64,000 nt of DNA from Trichaptum fuscoviolaceum (lineage: Eukaryota > Basidiomycota > Agaricomycetes > Hymenochaetales > Trichaptaceae). The notes beneath the pieces were generated by a model that saw nothing but the letters and a program-made list of their open reading frames with translations, searched no databases and was not told the origin of the DNA. Location: NCBI GenBank assembly GCA_910574455.1, contig CAJSYZ010000006.1, positions 2,656,156 through 2,720,155 of the forward strand, given 5' to 3'. The position numbers were made by a program, and so were the translations under genes. Positions 1 to 10,789 of this stretch are shown one piece after another (the stretch's first letter is position 1; each line of letters starts with the position of its first letter).

Positions 1-2880
1 GAACTGCGGAGCGGTTGCAAACCCCGACCCTGCAACGATTTTGGGCGCTGGGACGAGCTCGTGGGCGTGAAACGCGACGCTGACGGGCGTGTCGGACATC
101 ATTTTGAACAACCCGCCTTCGCAGGACGGCTCCCCGCCAACGAACGCACGCGACCATCTCCTCCTGAGCGAGGGCTCCGCCCGCAATCCCATGGTCTTCC
201 CCTCCGTGGACTACGACAACGATGTGTTCGGGTTTGACCCGGGCGCTGGGAAGTACACGTTGACGCACCAGGCGCTGGGCGCGGATATGTTCAGGTGCTC
301 GTGGAATTACGGACAGAACTGGACGACGTGGACTGCGTATGAGGATGTGACGAGCATAGATAAGAGCTTGTTTGATCATGATGAAAATTGGTGGACAGGT
401 GAGCATATTATTGTGCAATGTAAGCACTTTCACTCCTATACGTGCTGTATACTCACTGATTCGATTTGCGTTAGACTGGTCTGGTATTGCTGCATCAGCC
501 TATACTGTTGTGCATGCGGACAGGAATTATACTCACCAGTGCCGTGTCCCTCACTTCCTCGCCCATGGTCCGCTCAATACGTGCGGTTTCGACAGAGGAG
601 TGGACCTCCAGATGGACAACACTGCAGACGGACGCTTGGAGCTCGAGATGATGAGCACATGGCCGACGTACCTCCTGCTCAACGTGTTTGGGTTCAATGA
701 CTATTTCTATGGCGAGACGGATGGCGACGGCGTCATGGACCGACTCCCGCCCTATTCGGCTGCTCCCAACTACTTGAACATCAGCGCCCCGCCGCACCCG
801 CACCTCGCGTGGACACTGGTCATGGACGACGCGACGCTGCGGTGGAGCCTCGAGCCGCGTGGGGAGAGCGCCGTGGGCGCTATCATGTACACACTACTGC
901 TGTCGATCCCGGTAGTCACTGGTACGCTGGCAGTGGCAATCTTCATGTGGAGCTTTTATGGGATCAAGTACAACCAGTGGGGTCTTAAGGAGAAGAAGCC
1001 GGGCCATTCGCATTATTTCCCCATCATTGGCTCGCTGGGCTCGAAGTCTGCGCAAGTTCTGCATGCGGCGCCGATGTAGGAGAAACACTCGAGCCATGGA
1101 CACGCGTATACAGGCGATATTATCGGTTGGCCTGAAGACAAGAATAAGCGGAGGACAGTGCTTATTGCGACTTTGGAGTACGAGATCATTGATTGGAAGT
1201 TGAAGGTTAAGATCGGTGGTCTTGGTGTGATGAGTTCGTTGATGGGCAAAGCCATGTTGGACGTCGACCTGATCTGGGTTGTACCGAAGGTGAAGGATAT
1301 TGAGTACCCCGCTGGTGAACCTGCCGAACCTATTGAAGTCATTATCTTCGGTGAGCCGTACCTCATTGAGGTCGAGACGCACGTACTCGATAACATTGCA
1401 TATGTTATCCTCGACTCGCCAGTCTTCCGTGCGCAAACGAAGGCGGACCCGTACCCTGCGCGCATGGACCACCTCAGCTCAGTCATCTTCTACTCGACAT
1501 GGAACCAGGCTATCGCAGCGACCGTCAGGCGCAACCCGCAGATCGATATTTACCACATAAATGACCATACCACGGCGCGCTCGCTGCTATCTACCTCCTC
1601 CCGAAAGTCCTCCCGGTGTGCCTGCCTCTCCACATCACAGAGTTCCAGGGCCTGTGGCCGCTTCGCACGAAGGAAGAGATGAAGGAAGTATGCTCGGCGT
1701 TCAGTATCAGCAAGGAGCACTGCACGAAGTACGCTCAGTTCGGTAACACGTTCAACTTGCTCCACGCCGCGGCATCCTTCATCAGTGTGCACCAGAAATC
1801 GATCGGTGTCTCTGGTGTCTCTGACAGGTATGGTAAACGGTTGTGGGCGCGTTATCCGGCGCTCTGGACACTCAAGCATGTGGACTCTCTCTCGAATCCG
1901 GACTCAACGTATATGTTGGACGAACAGCCCGTTCAGATTAGGGACATTCAGATTGACGAGGAGGCAGAGGCGAAACGTCCGGAGTTCAAGCAGCAGGTTC
2001 AGGAGTGGGCTGGTATTGCTCCAGGACCCTAAGGCAGATCTCTTCGTGTTCGTCGGCCGTTGGTTGAAGCAGAAGGATGTGAATCTAATTGCGGATGTGA
2101 TGCTTTCGCTGTGAGTTTTTTTAATGCTATCTTACTAACTAGACGAATGTTCGCTCATTTATTATTGGCAGACTGGAAAAACACCCCTCGATTCAATTGA
2201 TCTGTGTCGGTCCCGTCATTGATTTGTATGGTCGTTTTACTGTGGAGAAGCATGCTCGTCTCATGGAGATGTATTGGGACCGAGTGTACTCAAAGCTAGA
2301 GTTCACTGCTCTGCCTTCGTACTTGTTCAGTGGTACCGACTTCGCTTTGATCCCTTCGCGTGATGAGCCAATCGGTTTAGTCACTGTCGAGTTTGGTTGC
2401 AAAGGTGCCCTTGGTGTTTGTGCTCGTCTTGGTGGTCTCGGTCTCATGCCTAGATGGGTAAGTTCATATTTTTTGTCTCTAATCTGCAATCTGACTTTGG
2501 TTACAGTGGTTCCCTGGCGAATCGAGTTGATCAGCACACATGTTGTCCCAGCTTACGGAGACAATTAAAATGGCGCTTAAGTCTATGGAAGACGAGGGTG
2601 CTATCTTGCGTGCTCGATTGGCTGTCCAGCGTTTCCCGGCTGTTGAATGGCGTCAGCGCATGGAAGATTTCCACAAGCGCAGTATTATTACTGGCCGACA
2701 GATCGCTGGCTCTCTTAGCACGTAGGCCTTCGGATGGTGAAGCTGAGCATGCGCCTGGCGTAGCTGTCATGGATACGGAAGATTGGGATCCTGACGTTGG
2801 GAAGAACCGATGCAGTCCAACTGGGACGCCCGAAGCACATGCGACAGCCCACACAACTCGATCCCTAGAGCTTAAGCCAT
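1..2880 (+). pseudogene. alpha-1,3-glucan synthase, C-terminal part, decayed
   Basis: The family makes cell-wall alpha-1,3-glucan at the plasma membrane. The window starts inside the gene. The end of the extracellular part is followed by a spliceable intron (420-474), a hydrophobic membrane helix at about 880-965, a cytosolic GT5 starch-synthase-like domain opening with KVKIGGLGVMSSLMGK (about 1201-1250), and the nucleotide-sugar region with [14 protein letters not shown] (about 2353-2394). The tail piece EAEHAPGVAVMDTEDWDP lies near 2740-2793. Further introns are 2111-2171 and 2458-2506. Lesions seen: TGA 68-70, TAG 1077-1079, a 2-nt insertion near 1565, a 1-nt insertion near 2020, TGA 2528-2530, TAG 2723-2725. 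The normally long C-terminal membrane region is missing. A real gene of this family is several kb longer, so this is a truncated relic. Identification is firm; the exact 3' limit is not. Confidence 0.9.
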
Positions 2881-2899
2881 TCGACGCGCAAATCCACCT

Positions 2900-4732
2900 C
2901 TGCGGAAGATAAAGCGAGAAAAAAGGGAGCTCACGCTCTTCCAAAAGAATCCGTACCGACCCATCCTCGTAAAGGTCCAAAAGCCATCCCCACCGCCGCC
3001 GTCGCGACCGAAGCCAAAAGTCAAGACAGAGCCAGATGCAGGGAAGCCGCTGGTGAAGCTCGAGCCGAAGTCTGAGATCAAGGTCAAGGGCTCCGGGTCG
3101 TCTTTGGCCTCGACGTTCACGGCTGTCAGAGGCGAGGACGTGCCGTACTAGGAGTATAAGCTGATGAGCTGCGACAGGCATGGGTGGCGATACGACATGA
3201 TGAAGTTCGACTCGCGAAAACCGGTCGACATCAGTACGTGGGCACGGCCCGTGAAGCTCAACCGCAAGGAGCTGCGCCGTGACCCTACTGGTGAGGGTGT
3301 GGGCGGCGTCAGCTCGCAGGTGCCCATGAAGCCAATGCTAGGGGCAGATGGGAAGCCCGTCATTGGTGCAGATGGACGCATAGTCATGGTTGATGCAGAG
3401 GAGCGGCTGATCCACAACGAGACGATCTCGCAGAAAGGGAAGGATGTCAGACAAAGACAAAGACAAGCGGAAACGCAAGTTTCAGAAGAAAACTCGGCAT
3501 GTGTTCCTGGTGTCCGAGCACATCCGGCAGAACGTCGAGAGGAACGGTATCCCTGGGTCGCGGAGGATGGGGCGGGCAACGAGGTATGGGTGGGACGGAT
3601 GGAGGAGGCGGCGAAGAGCAAGACGCACGCGCTGTTCATGCCCGCAGCGGACCAGATGCTCAAGTTCGTGCCTGCGCACCGGTGGTATTAGTTCCAGAAG
3701 AGACGTACCAGATCACGCCGAGCCTCGAGGAGGCAGAGATGGAGAAGAATCGCAAGATGGACCGCTGGTCGATGCGCTCGCGCAGTAATGCGATCGCAGG
3801 CGGTGCGACGACGGGCGCAAGTCTCGTATATGACATTGGTGGCAGGTCGCTGGGCCCCGGGGGGAGGAGACTGTAGACTGTAGACTCGGGGATGCGTGGG
3901 CTGTTCGAGGAAGACGATGAACAGGGTGTTGAGAACCGCCGGAGACCGGAAAGAGACAGGGGGCGAGGGCGGCTTGGACGAGATGGAGTATAAGGGGGAG
4001 TTTGCGGATGATGAAGAGAAGATCGATGTTGAGGACACTCGTGACGAAGAGGTCAAGGAGATTGAGGTTTGCTCAGTTCTTTTTTTTCTCTTTATATTCA
4101 GTTGATCAACTTTCTTTTCTGCTATCCAGGAACGTCTAAAACGTGACTATCGTACAGCAAATAAGACACGAGAGGGTTATATAGACGAATCGGATGAAGA
4201 CGAGGAAACAGGGCAGCAGTTAACAGGTGCAGGCAAGCAAACGAAGAAACTTGTCCGCAAGATCGAGAAGAATGGCGCGTACAATAGCGATGATGATGAA
4301 AATCCTTATGCCTCCTCGGTATGCTTCTGCGCACTTTCTGACGATCGTCTACTGATAGTACTACTCGTAAGGCTGAGGAAGAGGAGGAAGAGGAGCCAGA
4401 AGTTATGGCTACTGGTGTAGCCCAACAACAAACAATACAGCAGCAGCGGTCTGGCTCTCAAGGTCCGACACCAACAGCAGCACCCACACCAACGCCTGGA
4501 TCCAAACCCTTGTCCCGCCAACCCTCCAGACCGCCCTCACGCACCAGGTTCTCTCGCGCCTACACAAATCACGACAGAAACAGCACCAACGCCGCCCGTG
4601 CCAAGTGTCAGTGTTAGCGGACAGTGTCGTTGCGAAGCGCGCAGCCTCCCCCTCTGCGCCCGTCGATGCCGAAGCTGAAAGGCAGTGGGAGCCGGAAGAC
4701 AAGCCCGCTCGAGGGTGGGCGGCGAGTTCTTA
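2900..4732 (+). pseudogene. TFIIF alpha subunit (RAP74/Tfg1), decayed
   Basis: TFIIF alpha is an essential RNA polymerase II initiation and elongation factor in the nucleus. Family signatures in order: LMSCDRHGWRYDMMKFDS at about 3160-3215, GRMEEAAKSKTHALFMPA then KFVPAHRWY (about 3595-3688), the acidic stretch, and after an intron (4067-4129) ERLKRDYRTANKTREGYIDE (4130-4190). A second intron is 4319-4371. Lesions: TAG about 3149-3151, two opposing frameshifts between about 3440 and 3550, TAG 3689-3691 replacing the Lys that normally follows HRWY, and later frame changes. The conserved C-terminal winged helix is absent; reading ends at TAG about 4730. It follows the glucan-synthase relic directly on the same strand. 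Because TFIIF alpha is essential, a working copy must be elsewhere (inference). Confidence 0.85.
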
Positions 4733-4786
4733 GCTTACTTATTATTGTAATTATTTTGTGCTTATAATATTATCATCTACTTATAT

Positions 4787-4853
4787 TAACTGAATGACTG
4801 AATGACTGACCTGCCTGAATGACTGACCTGACTGACTGACTGACTGAAGTACT
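4787..4853. repeat. CTGA-type tetranucleotide tract
   Basis: Repeated CTGAATGA and CTGACTGA units with two CCTG interruptions, just after the TFIIF alpha relic. Looks like a slippage-prone microsatellite. No gene is visible here. Confidence 0.85.
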
Positions 4854-4940
4854 GATTTAAGTCAACAGCACTGATTTCAGTAAGTCGCTCCTGAATAATG
4901 GGAGGACATGCATGAATAAGTGAAGCCTGCCTTATTTAAG

Positions 4941-5096
4941 ACTTCAGTCTCTCAGGACATTTAAGTGACGCTTAAGTCACTTTCAGCAGAAAGTAGTTTT
5001 CCTGATGTGGGGAAATTCAAGTTCCTTTTGTGAAAACTACTTTCTGCTGAAAGTAACTTATGTAAGTGTCACTTAAACGTTCTGAGAGACTGAAGG
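4941..5096. mobile_element. hairpin MITE-like element
   Basis: Arms at about 4941-5003 and 5031-5096 are near-perfect inverted repeats; both contain AGCAGAAAGTAGTTTT or its complement and end with ACTTCAGTCTCTC-like sequence. The loop is only about 27 bp. Such a compact foldback is typical of a non-coding miniature inverted-repeat element. A core fragment recurs at about 13441-13461. I did not find a convincing target duplication. Confidence 0.7.
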
Positions 5097-5164
5097 CTGA
5101 AGTTGGAGTTGTTCAGGGCCGGTTTCTGGCTTCAGGTTGCGAAACTTGGCGAACTCAGATTGCC

Positions 5165-5173
5165 GCACTTCAC
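5165..5173. repeat. left 9-bp target-site duplication of foldback element
   Basis: GCACTTCAC at 5165-5173 is repeated exactly at 5861-5869, immediately outside the two inverted termini. Confidence 0.75.
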
Positions 5174-5860
5174 TAGCCTCGTGACCAGGCCAGGCTAGCG
5201 TTTTAGGTATGTCTGCTGAGGCAGACCGGCGCTAGCCGGCCTGGTATTTATCGTCAGCGATTTGGCTGACTTCCCGCGGTCTTTGAAAAGAATCTAAATG
5301 TAGTAGCGATACGTAGGTTCTCATTGTGTAATGTAGAGGTTAAAAGTAAATTAGAGTTATCAATTACATCAATGTCACAGCGTGCATGCCCGAATCGTTT
5401 CACCTCAACTGGCGTCTAAGAGCGTCTAACGCTTATTTCTTTGAAGTCTTGCTTCTTCATGAATTAAAGTCTTGCTTAGAAGGAATTCCGAGTAAGTGAT
5501 TGAAGTCGAACAGTTGAATACCATAGTTAATAAGTTAAAGCGATAGACCGACGTTGAAGTCGAAGGAAGACGCGCATGCAAGCGCGCGCGCGTCGTTAAT
5601 TAAGTGTCGTTTCACAGCAGGTCAGGTGGCACTGTGACGTGGCATGTAATTTTAAACGTAAATCATTTGGAACTATTTTTAATATGCTACATTATGCAAT
5701 GAGGTACATCGGTTTGCTACTACAAAAGGGCCGAGAATCTATATATTTCAAAGACCGCGGAAAGACGGTTATTTTCTGACCATAAATACCAGGCCGGCTA
5801 ACGCCGTTCTTGCTCCGCAAGTCTCTCCTTAAGGCGTAGCCTGGCCTGGTAACGAGGCTA
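5174..5860. mobile_element. 687-bp non-autonomous foldback element (Mutator-like?)
   Basis: Both ends read TAGCCTCGT(G/T)ACCAGGCCAGGC inwards. The inverted similarity continues for roughly 180 bp on each side (TTTGAAA/CCGCGG segment, then GTAGTAGC and CATTG(T/C)(G/A)TAATGTAG). Subterminal palindromes (GGCGCTAGCCGG) sit in the arms. No reading frame of note lies inside. Long terminal inverted repeats with a 9-bp duplication fit non-autonomous Mutator-like elements; hAT elements usually give 8 bp, so the class is an inference. The right end is 52 bp upstream of the BUD13 ATG, so it probably displaced that promoter. Confidence 0.8.
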
Positions 5861-5869
5861 GCACTTCAC
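5861..5869. repeat. right 9-bp target-site duplication of foldback element
   Basis: GCACTTCAC, identical to 5165-5173. Confidence 0.75.
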
Positions 5870-5912
5870 CTTGAACACGACGTCTATCTCTTCACTCCAA
5901 AAACCTTACAAA

Positions 5913-6936
5913 ATGGACAAGAAAGCGTACTTGGCTGCAAAGTACATGACCGGTCCCAAGGCCGACGCCATTCTCTCTCGCACAACTCACAAGAAGAAGA
6001 AACGAAAGACAGAGCCAAGTACGATGTCTGCGCTGGCCTACAAGCTTGTTGACGACGACGGAGGCTGGGGAGACGAGAAGAAGGATGATGGGGATGATAT
6101 CGAGGAAGCAGTGGTTGCGTCGGATCGAAGCTTCAAGAAGAAAGCTGCGAGCGGAGGTGCGGGCTGGGCGACCATACGTGCGGGCGAGAGTCCACCGCCG
6201 CCCGAAGACGAGAAGCCTCAAATCGTCGGCGATGAATCGCAGTCATCAACACCGTTCGTCGGTGGCCTCGTGTCGGCTGCTGAGCTGAAGAAGTCGCTGT
6301 CTAAGAAGGAAGCGCGAAGCACCGACACCGATGCAGAGCGTGAGGCAGCTCGACTTGCCCAGGAGACGATATACCGTGATGCGTCTGGCCGGAAGATTGA
6401 CACGAAGGCAGAGCGAGCAGAGGCTGCGCGAAGAAAGCGTGAGGCGGAGGAGCGAGAGGCGAAGAAGATGGAATGGGGGAAGGGGCTGGTTCAGCGTGAA
6501 GACGAGGAGAAGCGGCGAGCGCAACTCGAGCAGGAGCGCACCCGCAAACTCGCTGTCTACGCAGACGACAAGGACCTGAACGAGGAGCAGAAGGCGAAGG
6601 ATAGATGGAATGACCCTGCTGCTGCTTTTCTCTCTGTGAGTACTATATAACTCTCGCCTCGTTTGCACTAAGCCATTGTACAGAAGAAACGATCGAAAGG
6701 GCCCAGGAAGCCTGAGTACAACGGACCGCCACCGCCTCCGAATCGTTTTGGAATCAAGCCTGGGTACCGCTGGGATGGTGTAGGTGCGTAAGAATCATTC
6801 TCATATGTGGGTCACTTTTCACTCACAGTTCTTACTAGACCGAGGAAATGGATTTGAGAAGAAGCTCTTCCAGAAGACGAACGAGCGCAAGCGCAAGGGT
6901 CTCGAGAGCTACCAATGGAGCGTCGACGACATGTGA
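5913..6936 (+). CDS. BUD13: pre-mRNA-splicing factor BUD13/CWC26
   Basis: BUD13 is a subunit of the RES complex, which binds the spliceosome before activation and helps splicing and nuclear retention of unspliced RNA. Three exons join in frame: 5913-6635, 6684-6783, 6839-6936 (introns of 48 and 55 bp), giving 306 residues. The start [18 protein letters not shown] is the family N-terminus. A lysine/glutamate-rich middle contains [15 protein letters not shown], and the C-terminus has the diagnostic [19 protein letters not shown] (across the second intron) and ends [13 protein letters not shown]. No stop or frameshift seen. The ATG at 5913 is chosen because the protein start matches the family and in-frame residues upstream look non-coding. 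The 687-bp element lies just upstream, so expression could be changed. It is the only clearly intact single-copy gene in the left part. Confidence 0.93.
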
Positions 6937-7840
6937 TCTTATCGCCATTGGCATCACTGTCTCACTCAAGGACTTCTTTCTCCACCAGAGTTCGGGCACG
7001 ATACATCCAAGCAGTGGGATACGACACGGGAACACAACCGTCGCACTCCGACTTCGGCAGCCCCTTTGTTGCCTGGAAGAGTTACTCCGACCAGCCCGTC
7101 GCGAATATTCTACGGACGCTTCAGCCTCTATCCTCCCGCCAGAGGAAGCCCATCGTATGACAGAAGCGGAGTCAAGAGCATGCGAGAACTGAGAGTCGCT
7201 CTTCCGTTTCACTTCTATCTTCTCTCTACACGAGTCCTACCTCACATTCACCCACTCGTCCGAGACCCGCAAACTCACTCGTGTCCTAGTCCAACTCGTC
7301 TTCTACTTCTTCACCGTTTGAACTATATGTTCTTGTATATCATTAACTTAATATCTCCTTAATCACAGTATGAGTTGTTTGAATTGGTTCATGAATGTAC
7401 AAGACGACCTCGCTCAGAGTGTCATCGAAATTTCTTGCCCGCACCTACACTGAACCCAACTACTCCCGCAACCTGCAGGACCCCCCCCCCCCCCGGTCGC
7501 CGTACAGGTTACCTCTACTCACTCCCCGTAGATGTTAAAAAAATACCGTTCAAGGACAATACAGATGGACTTTTGGCAATGTCTTCGCATGAATGAGATC
7601 AGTAAGCTAAATGGCCCGACGAGACGTTGCTCATAGCTTTTTAGAATAGTATAATCTAGCTCTCCCGGAGAAGAATAACCTTGGTCTGCCGCAATGAACG
7701 AGTAAGCGTAATGTGGGATGCGGCTTGGATGACAAACGAGACATTGTTTCTAGCGAATGGGCCATTGCATTTATATGAATATAACTCTGCATCTCTGTAA
7801 TGGAGGACAAGGACGAAGGACTCCAAGTCGGAGTTCAGGG
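6937..7840. other. no gene recognised; 15-bp C tract at 7481-7495
   Basis: Three-prime flank of BUD13 and spacer. Short frames exist but none shows a motif or a consistent splice pattern. A homopolymer of about 15 C lies at 7481-7495 and is a likely site of sequencing error. Confidence 0.5.
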
Positions 7841-8077
7841 CAGGTAATTTCGCGTCGCCCGGTCTCACATACCCAAGCACTAACTACCACAGCTTCACCG
7901 TCACTCTCTTCCTCACTAGTGAAACCTACAGGACTACAACAACTACTACAGAGGCTACTGTATCTCTACCGCAAGTAGCAGGGCGCATCCGCCTGGAACT
8001 GAAACACCTCGTAGTGAGCCACAACAGGATCCTGTAGCTTTCTTCGTCTTACTGACTAGCTATGCGTGTCAGCCATC

Positions 8078-8841
8078 ATGTCACTAAGTTATGAAGAAGT
8101 ACTTCATAGCTTGGTGTTGCGGGAACGGATGGGGCAGGTAGTGCAGCAGCAGAGGCAGGTAGCACAACTGGGGCAGGTGCAAACACAGGAGCCGCCACAC
8201 TGGCACCAGAAGATGCAAGTCATTCGGCAGAATATGCAGAATATAAATGAAATGCGGAAGAAGTCGCAAGAGATGCAGAAGAAGTCGCTGGAGATGGAGA
8301 AGCAGTCGCTGGAGGCAGAGCGGAAGACGCTGGAGATGGAACAAAAGTCGCTGGAGATGGAACAGGAATGGCTGGAGATGGAAAAGGAATTGCTGAAGAT
8401 GGAGCAGCAGTGGCTGGAGACACAGCGGGATATCGTTAACGCTCTCAACCGCCAAGGGATAAAGATGCGGGAGGAAAGGCCATATCAATGTAATCTCTGA
8501 TGGCATGCTGATTTAAGTTCGTGTCATAACAGATCATGAATAGCAAGCGAACCAATGGCTTCGGGTGGTCGTACGAGATCATCCCGTTTCCGGATGGCAC
8601 ACTGCCAACTGAACCTCCGGTAACGTCCCTAGTTACTTGTACATCCATTCGATCTCTGACGCAACCGATTTTACAGCACAACCTACCCAAACTCGACTGT
8701 GTTTCAGCGATTCAGCAGCTTGATGACACGACGCTGGCGCGTTATCTACAGCTGTACGGAAAACCAGTTCCGCTCCCTTCGGATGAGCGGCGAAGCGCGC
8801 TTGCAATCGCAATTGGTGTCAATCCAACCTTCTTAATATGA
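8078..8841 (+). CDS. Mug135-like coiled-coil protein A
   Basis: Function unknown; agaricomycete genomes carry expanded families of this type, whose C-terminal part resembles the Mug135-like domain (family assignment from memory). The frame opens at ATG 8078 (MSLSYEEVLHSLVLRERM); the GTG 12 nt upstream is not a plausible start. A perfect heptad coiled coil of (K/Q)xLE(M/A)E(K/R/Q) units covers about 8280-8420. The C-terminal domain has YEIIPFPDGTLPTEPP, an intron at 8620-8676 in phase 0, then HNLPKLDCVSAIQQLD, RYLQLYGKPVP, and stop 8839-8841. The junction between coil and domain (GT at 8490, AG at 8532) does not keep frame, and a TGA closes the coil frame at 8500, so either an unusual splice is used or the gene is damaged. 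Confidence 0.6.
8280..8426 (+). repeat. 21-bp coding minisatellite (heptads) in gene A
   Basis: Seven successive 21-bp units coding LE(M/A)E-type heptads, for example AAGTCGCTGGAGATGGAAC. The paralog at 13714 has one extra unit (a second KTLEAER), so unit number changes between copies. Confidence 0.8.
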
Positions 8842-9774
8842 ACCGCTGGGTACATTCCAATACACGCATCTATCCTTATGGTGATATATATTCTCGTCTA
8901 CCACATTAGCATAACTAGTGATTGTTGCTAGAACTTACTTCGGTGAAAAATCATAGGCCATTACAAGCAGTAAGGACAATCACCTTTGAGCTCCGCTTTC
9001 AAAAGATAAAAAATGGTGATAACACTGGGTGGACATAGCCAACTCCGAAAGGGCTGGGATGTAGAGTATTTAGTGATCCAGGGAACAATCCTTCCTGAGT
9101 CATTCAAGCATAATATATTCACCTTCGTAGCAGATACAGTTCAGGAGTCAATTGACACTGGAGTCCCAACTTCCAAGTGGCCAAGATCCGGCGCATCCTC
9201 AAGTTATCGTGAGCGTTTGAGGTTCACATGTAATGTTAGAATCCACCCTCAATTATGCGTACTTCGTCGCGTATGTCCTCAAAGGCGTCCCGGATCTGAA
9301 ATTTCGACTCTGGCGTGTGCTTGTGCACCCTCCTGCGTACTATTGGAATTTGTAGTAGGTACATTTGGTTGACGCGGGTGTGAGGCGTATCTGAGACATT
9401 CGGGCGTCCGAGTCGCGAGATTGCCGGCCCTGAAGTGTTATTGTTGAACACCACCTTCGGCTGGCACACCAGAGACACGCGCATTACTTCCACCCTCCAT
9501 GGCAAACTTGGAGCTTCTAAATTTTATATATGCAAATGGAATCGCCCGAAGGCTAAAAAGAGGCTCTCGTACGTTTCTTAAGCTGCATCTCGCCTTACGT
9601 TTGCCCATTCATTGCGGCGGACGAAGTCTATTCTTCTCCGGGGGAGCTAGATTATGCTACTCCAAAAGACTATGCTCAGGCGGATTGTCGGGCAATTCAA
9701 CTTGCTATTCTCGTTCCTTGTGAAGGCATTGCACGAAGTGCGCTCCTCCTCTCCCCTTTGAGCTTTAAACTGAG
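8842..9774. other. no gene recognised
   Basis: Open stretches at 9013-9372 (+) and 9499-9723 (+) have no motif I know, no clear splice structure and lie in AT-mixed sequence. Some of it may be the decayed 5' part of the next Mug135-like gene. Confidence 0.4.
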
Positions 9775-10308
9775 CTGATCTCTATCTTGGGCGAAGACAG
9801 CACCTTGAATGACATCCTCCGTAGACTAGACACCGTGGAAGCCTCCCTTAAGGGCTTTGACGATTCTGTCAACAAATTTCAGGGCAGGCCACTACCAACT
9901 GTATTTAAGATTCTCTCAACAGGCTTCAAGGTTCTATGAACCACATGATGGTGGTAGCTAAGAAGGAAAGACACCATCCTTAGATGCTAGCACTTAAACT
10001 CATCACTTCCAACAGTCCTTAAACAGCAGTCGTGAGGACGGACAAATGATTCCCTACGAGATCATACCCCTTGCCGACGGGAGGCTCCCGACTGATGTGC
10101 ATCCTGAGGTAAGAGGCCCAAGCTCTCCGTGCCGTTTTGCAGCATTGATGCTTCGGCAATTACATAGCTTCCTGTGCTCGACTCGCTCGCTACAATCCTC
10201 CATCTCACTCCTGAAGTCATCAAGCAATATTTGCTAGTTTACGGGGAGGTTGACAGCGAAGAGAGGCGTTTGTCCTGCGACTTGCTAGAGTGGAGCTCAA
10301 GAAACTAA
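9775..10308 (+). CDS. Mug135-like coiled-coil protein B (5' end not resolved)
   Basis: Three exons join with agreeing phase 0: 9775-9900 (coil: ILGEDSTLNDILRRLDTVEA), 10016-10108 (MIPYEIIPLADGRLPTDV) and 10168-10308 (LPVLDSLATILHLTPE, KQYLLVYGE), stop at 10306-10308. Introns are 9901-10015 (115 bp, long for this window) and 10109-10167 (59 bp). The order coil, PYEIIPxxDGxLPT, LPxLxSxxxIxxL, YLxxYG is that of gene A, with low overall identity, so this is an older paralog. An in-frame TAA lies just before the first exon, so an upstream exon is needed; I could not find it. Intact or a fragment is undecided. Confidence 0.55.
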
Positions 10309-10789
10309 AAATCGACGACCCTAAGTAACATTGTAGTGCCTAGTCTGGACAGCGCATTAACTTATAGTCAAGTTAATTGACAATGTGATGCTAGGCACTT
10401 TCGCCACCATGGTTTTGTATAGTGCTAACTACTAGTTGGCTAGATTCTGTATTATCTGTGATCTTACTTGCGCAAGTATCTAATCTGTAGAACTTGTTTA
10501 AGGCAGAACTATAACTGCGAGGATTTGTTTAAGCATCTGCCCTGGTAGCTTTGAACGTGCGCCATCACTTTCTCCGTTTGAGCTGAAGGAGGGAACGATC
10601 GGTTGCACTCAACGAGAATGATAAGGAATGATGTGTGTCGCAAAGCCTAAATCTCAGAGCGCGTATGCTTAGAAGGCTGCAGCAGTCCAAAACTAAGTGT
10701 GCGTAAGGAATTCTAAGTTCAATATCGCGACTGCTAATCTTACAATTATACTCGAACGATCTTAGTAACGCCAAATTGCCCAAGCGCCC
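10309..10789. other. no gene recognised
   Basis: Spacer between the convergent Mug135-like gene B and the aldo/keto reductase. No supported frame. Confidence 0.4.

Larger units (their letters stand above)
7841..8850 (+). repeat. dispersed duplication, copy 1 (carries Mug135-like gene A)
   Basis: From TTCAGGGCAGG to just after the stop codon this stretch matches about 13469-14515 in the same orientation with scattered substitutions and small indels. Shared text includes the flank ACCTACAGGACTACAACAAC and the whole gene. It ends at the coding end, where the two copies diverge. Confidence 0.85.

Noticed and set aside
5892..6668. Long frames opposite and in other phases of BUD13
   Set aside because: Shadows of a gene with exact family termini and introns.
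8084..8506. Leucine-rich frame opposite the heptad coil
   Set aside because: Complement of the CTGGAGATG minisatellite; no own signals.
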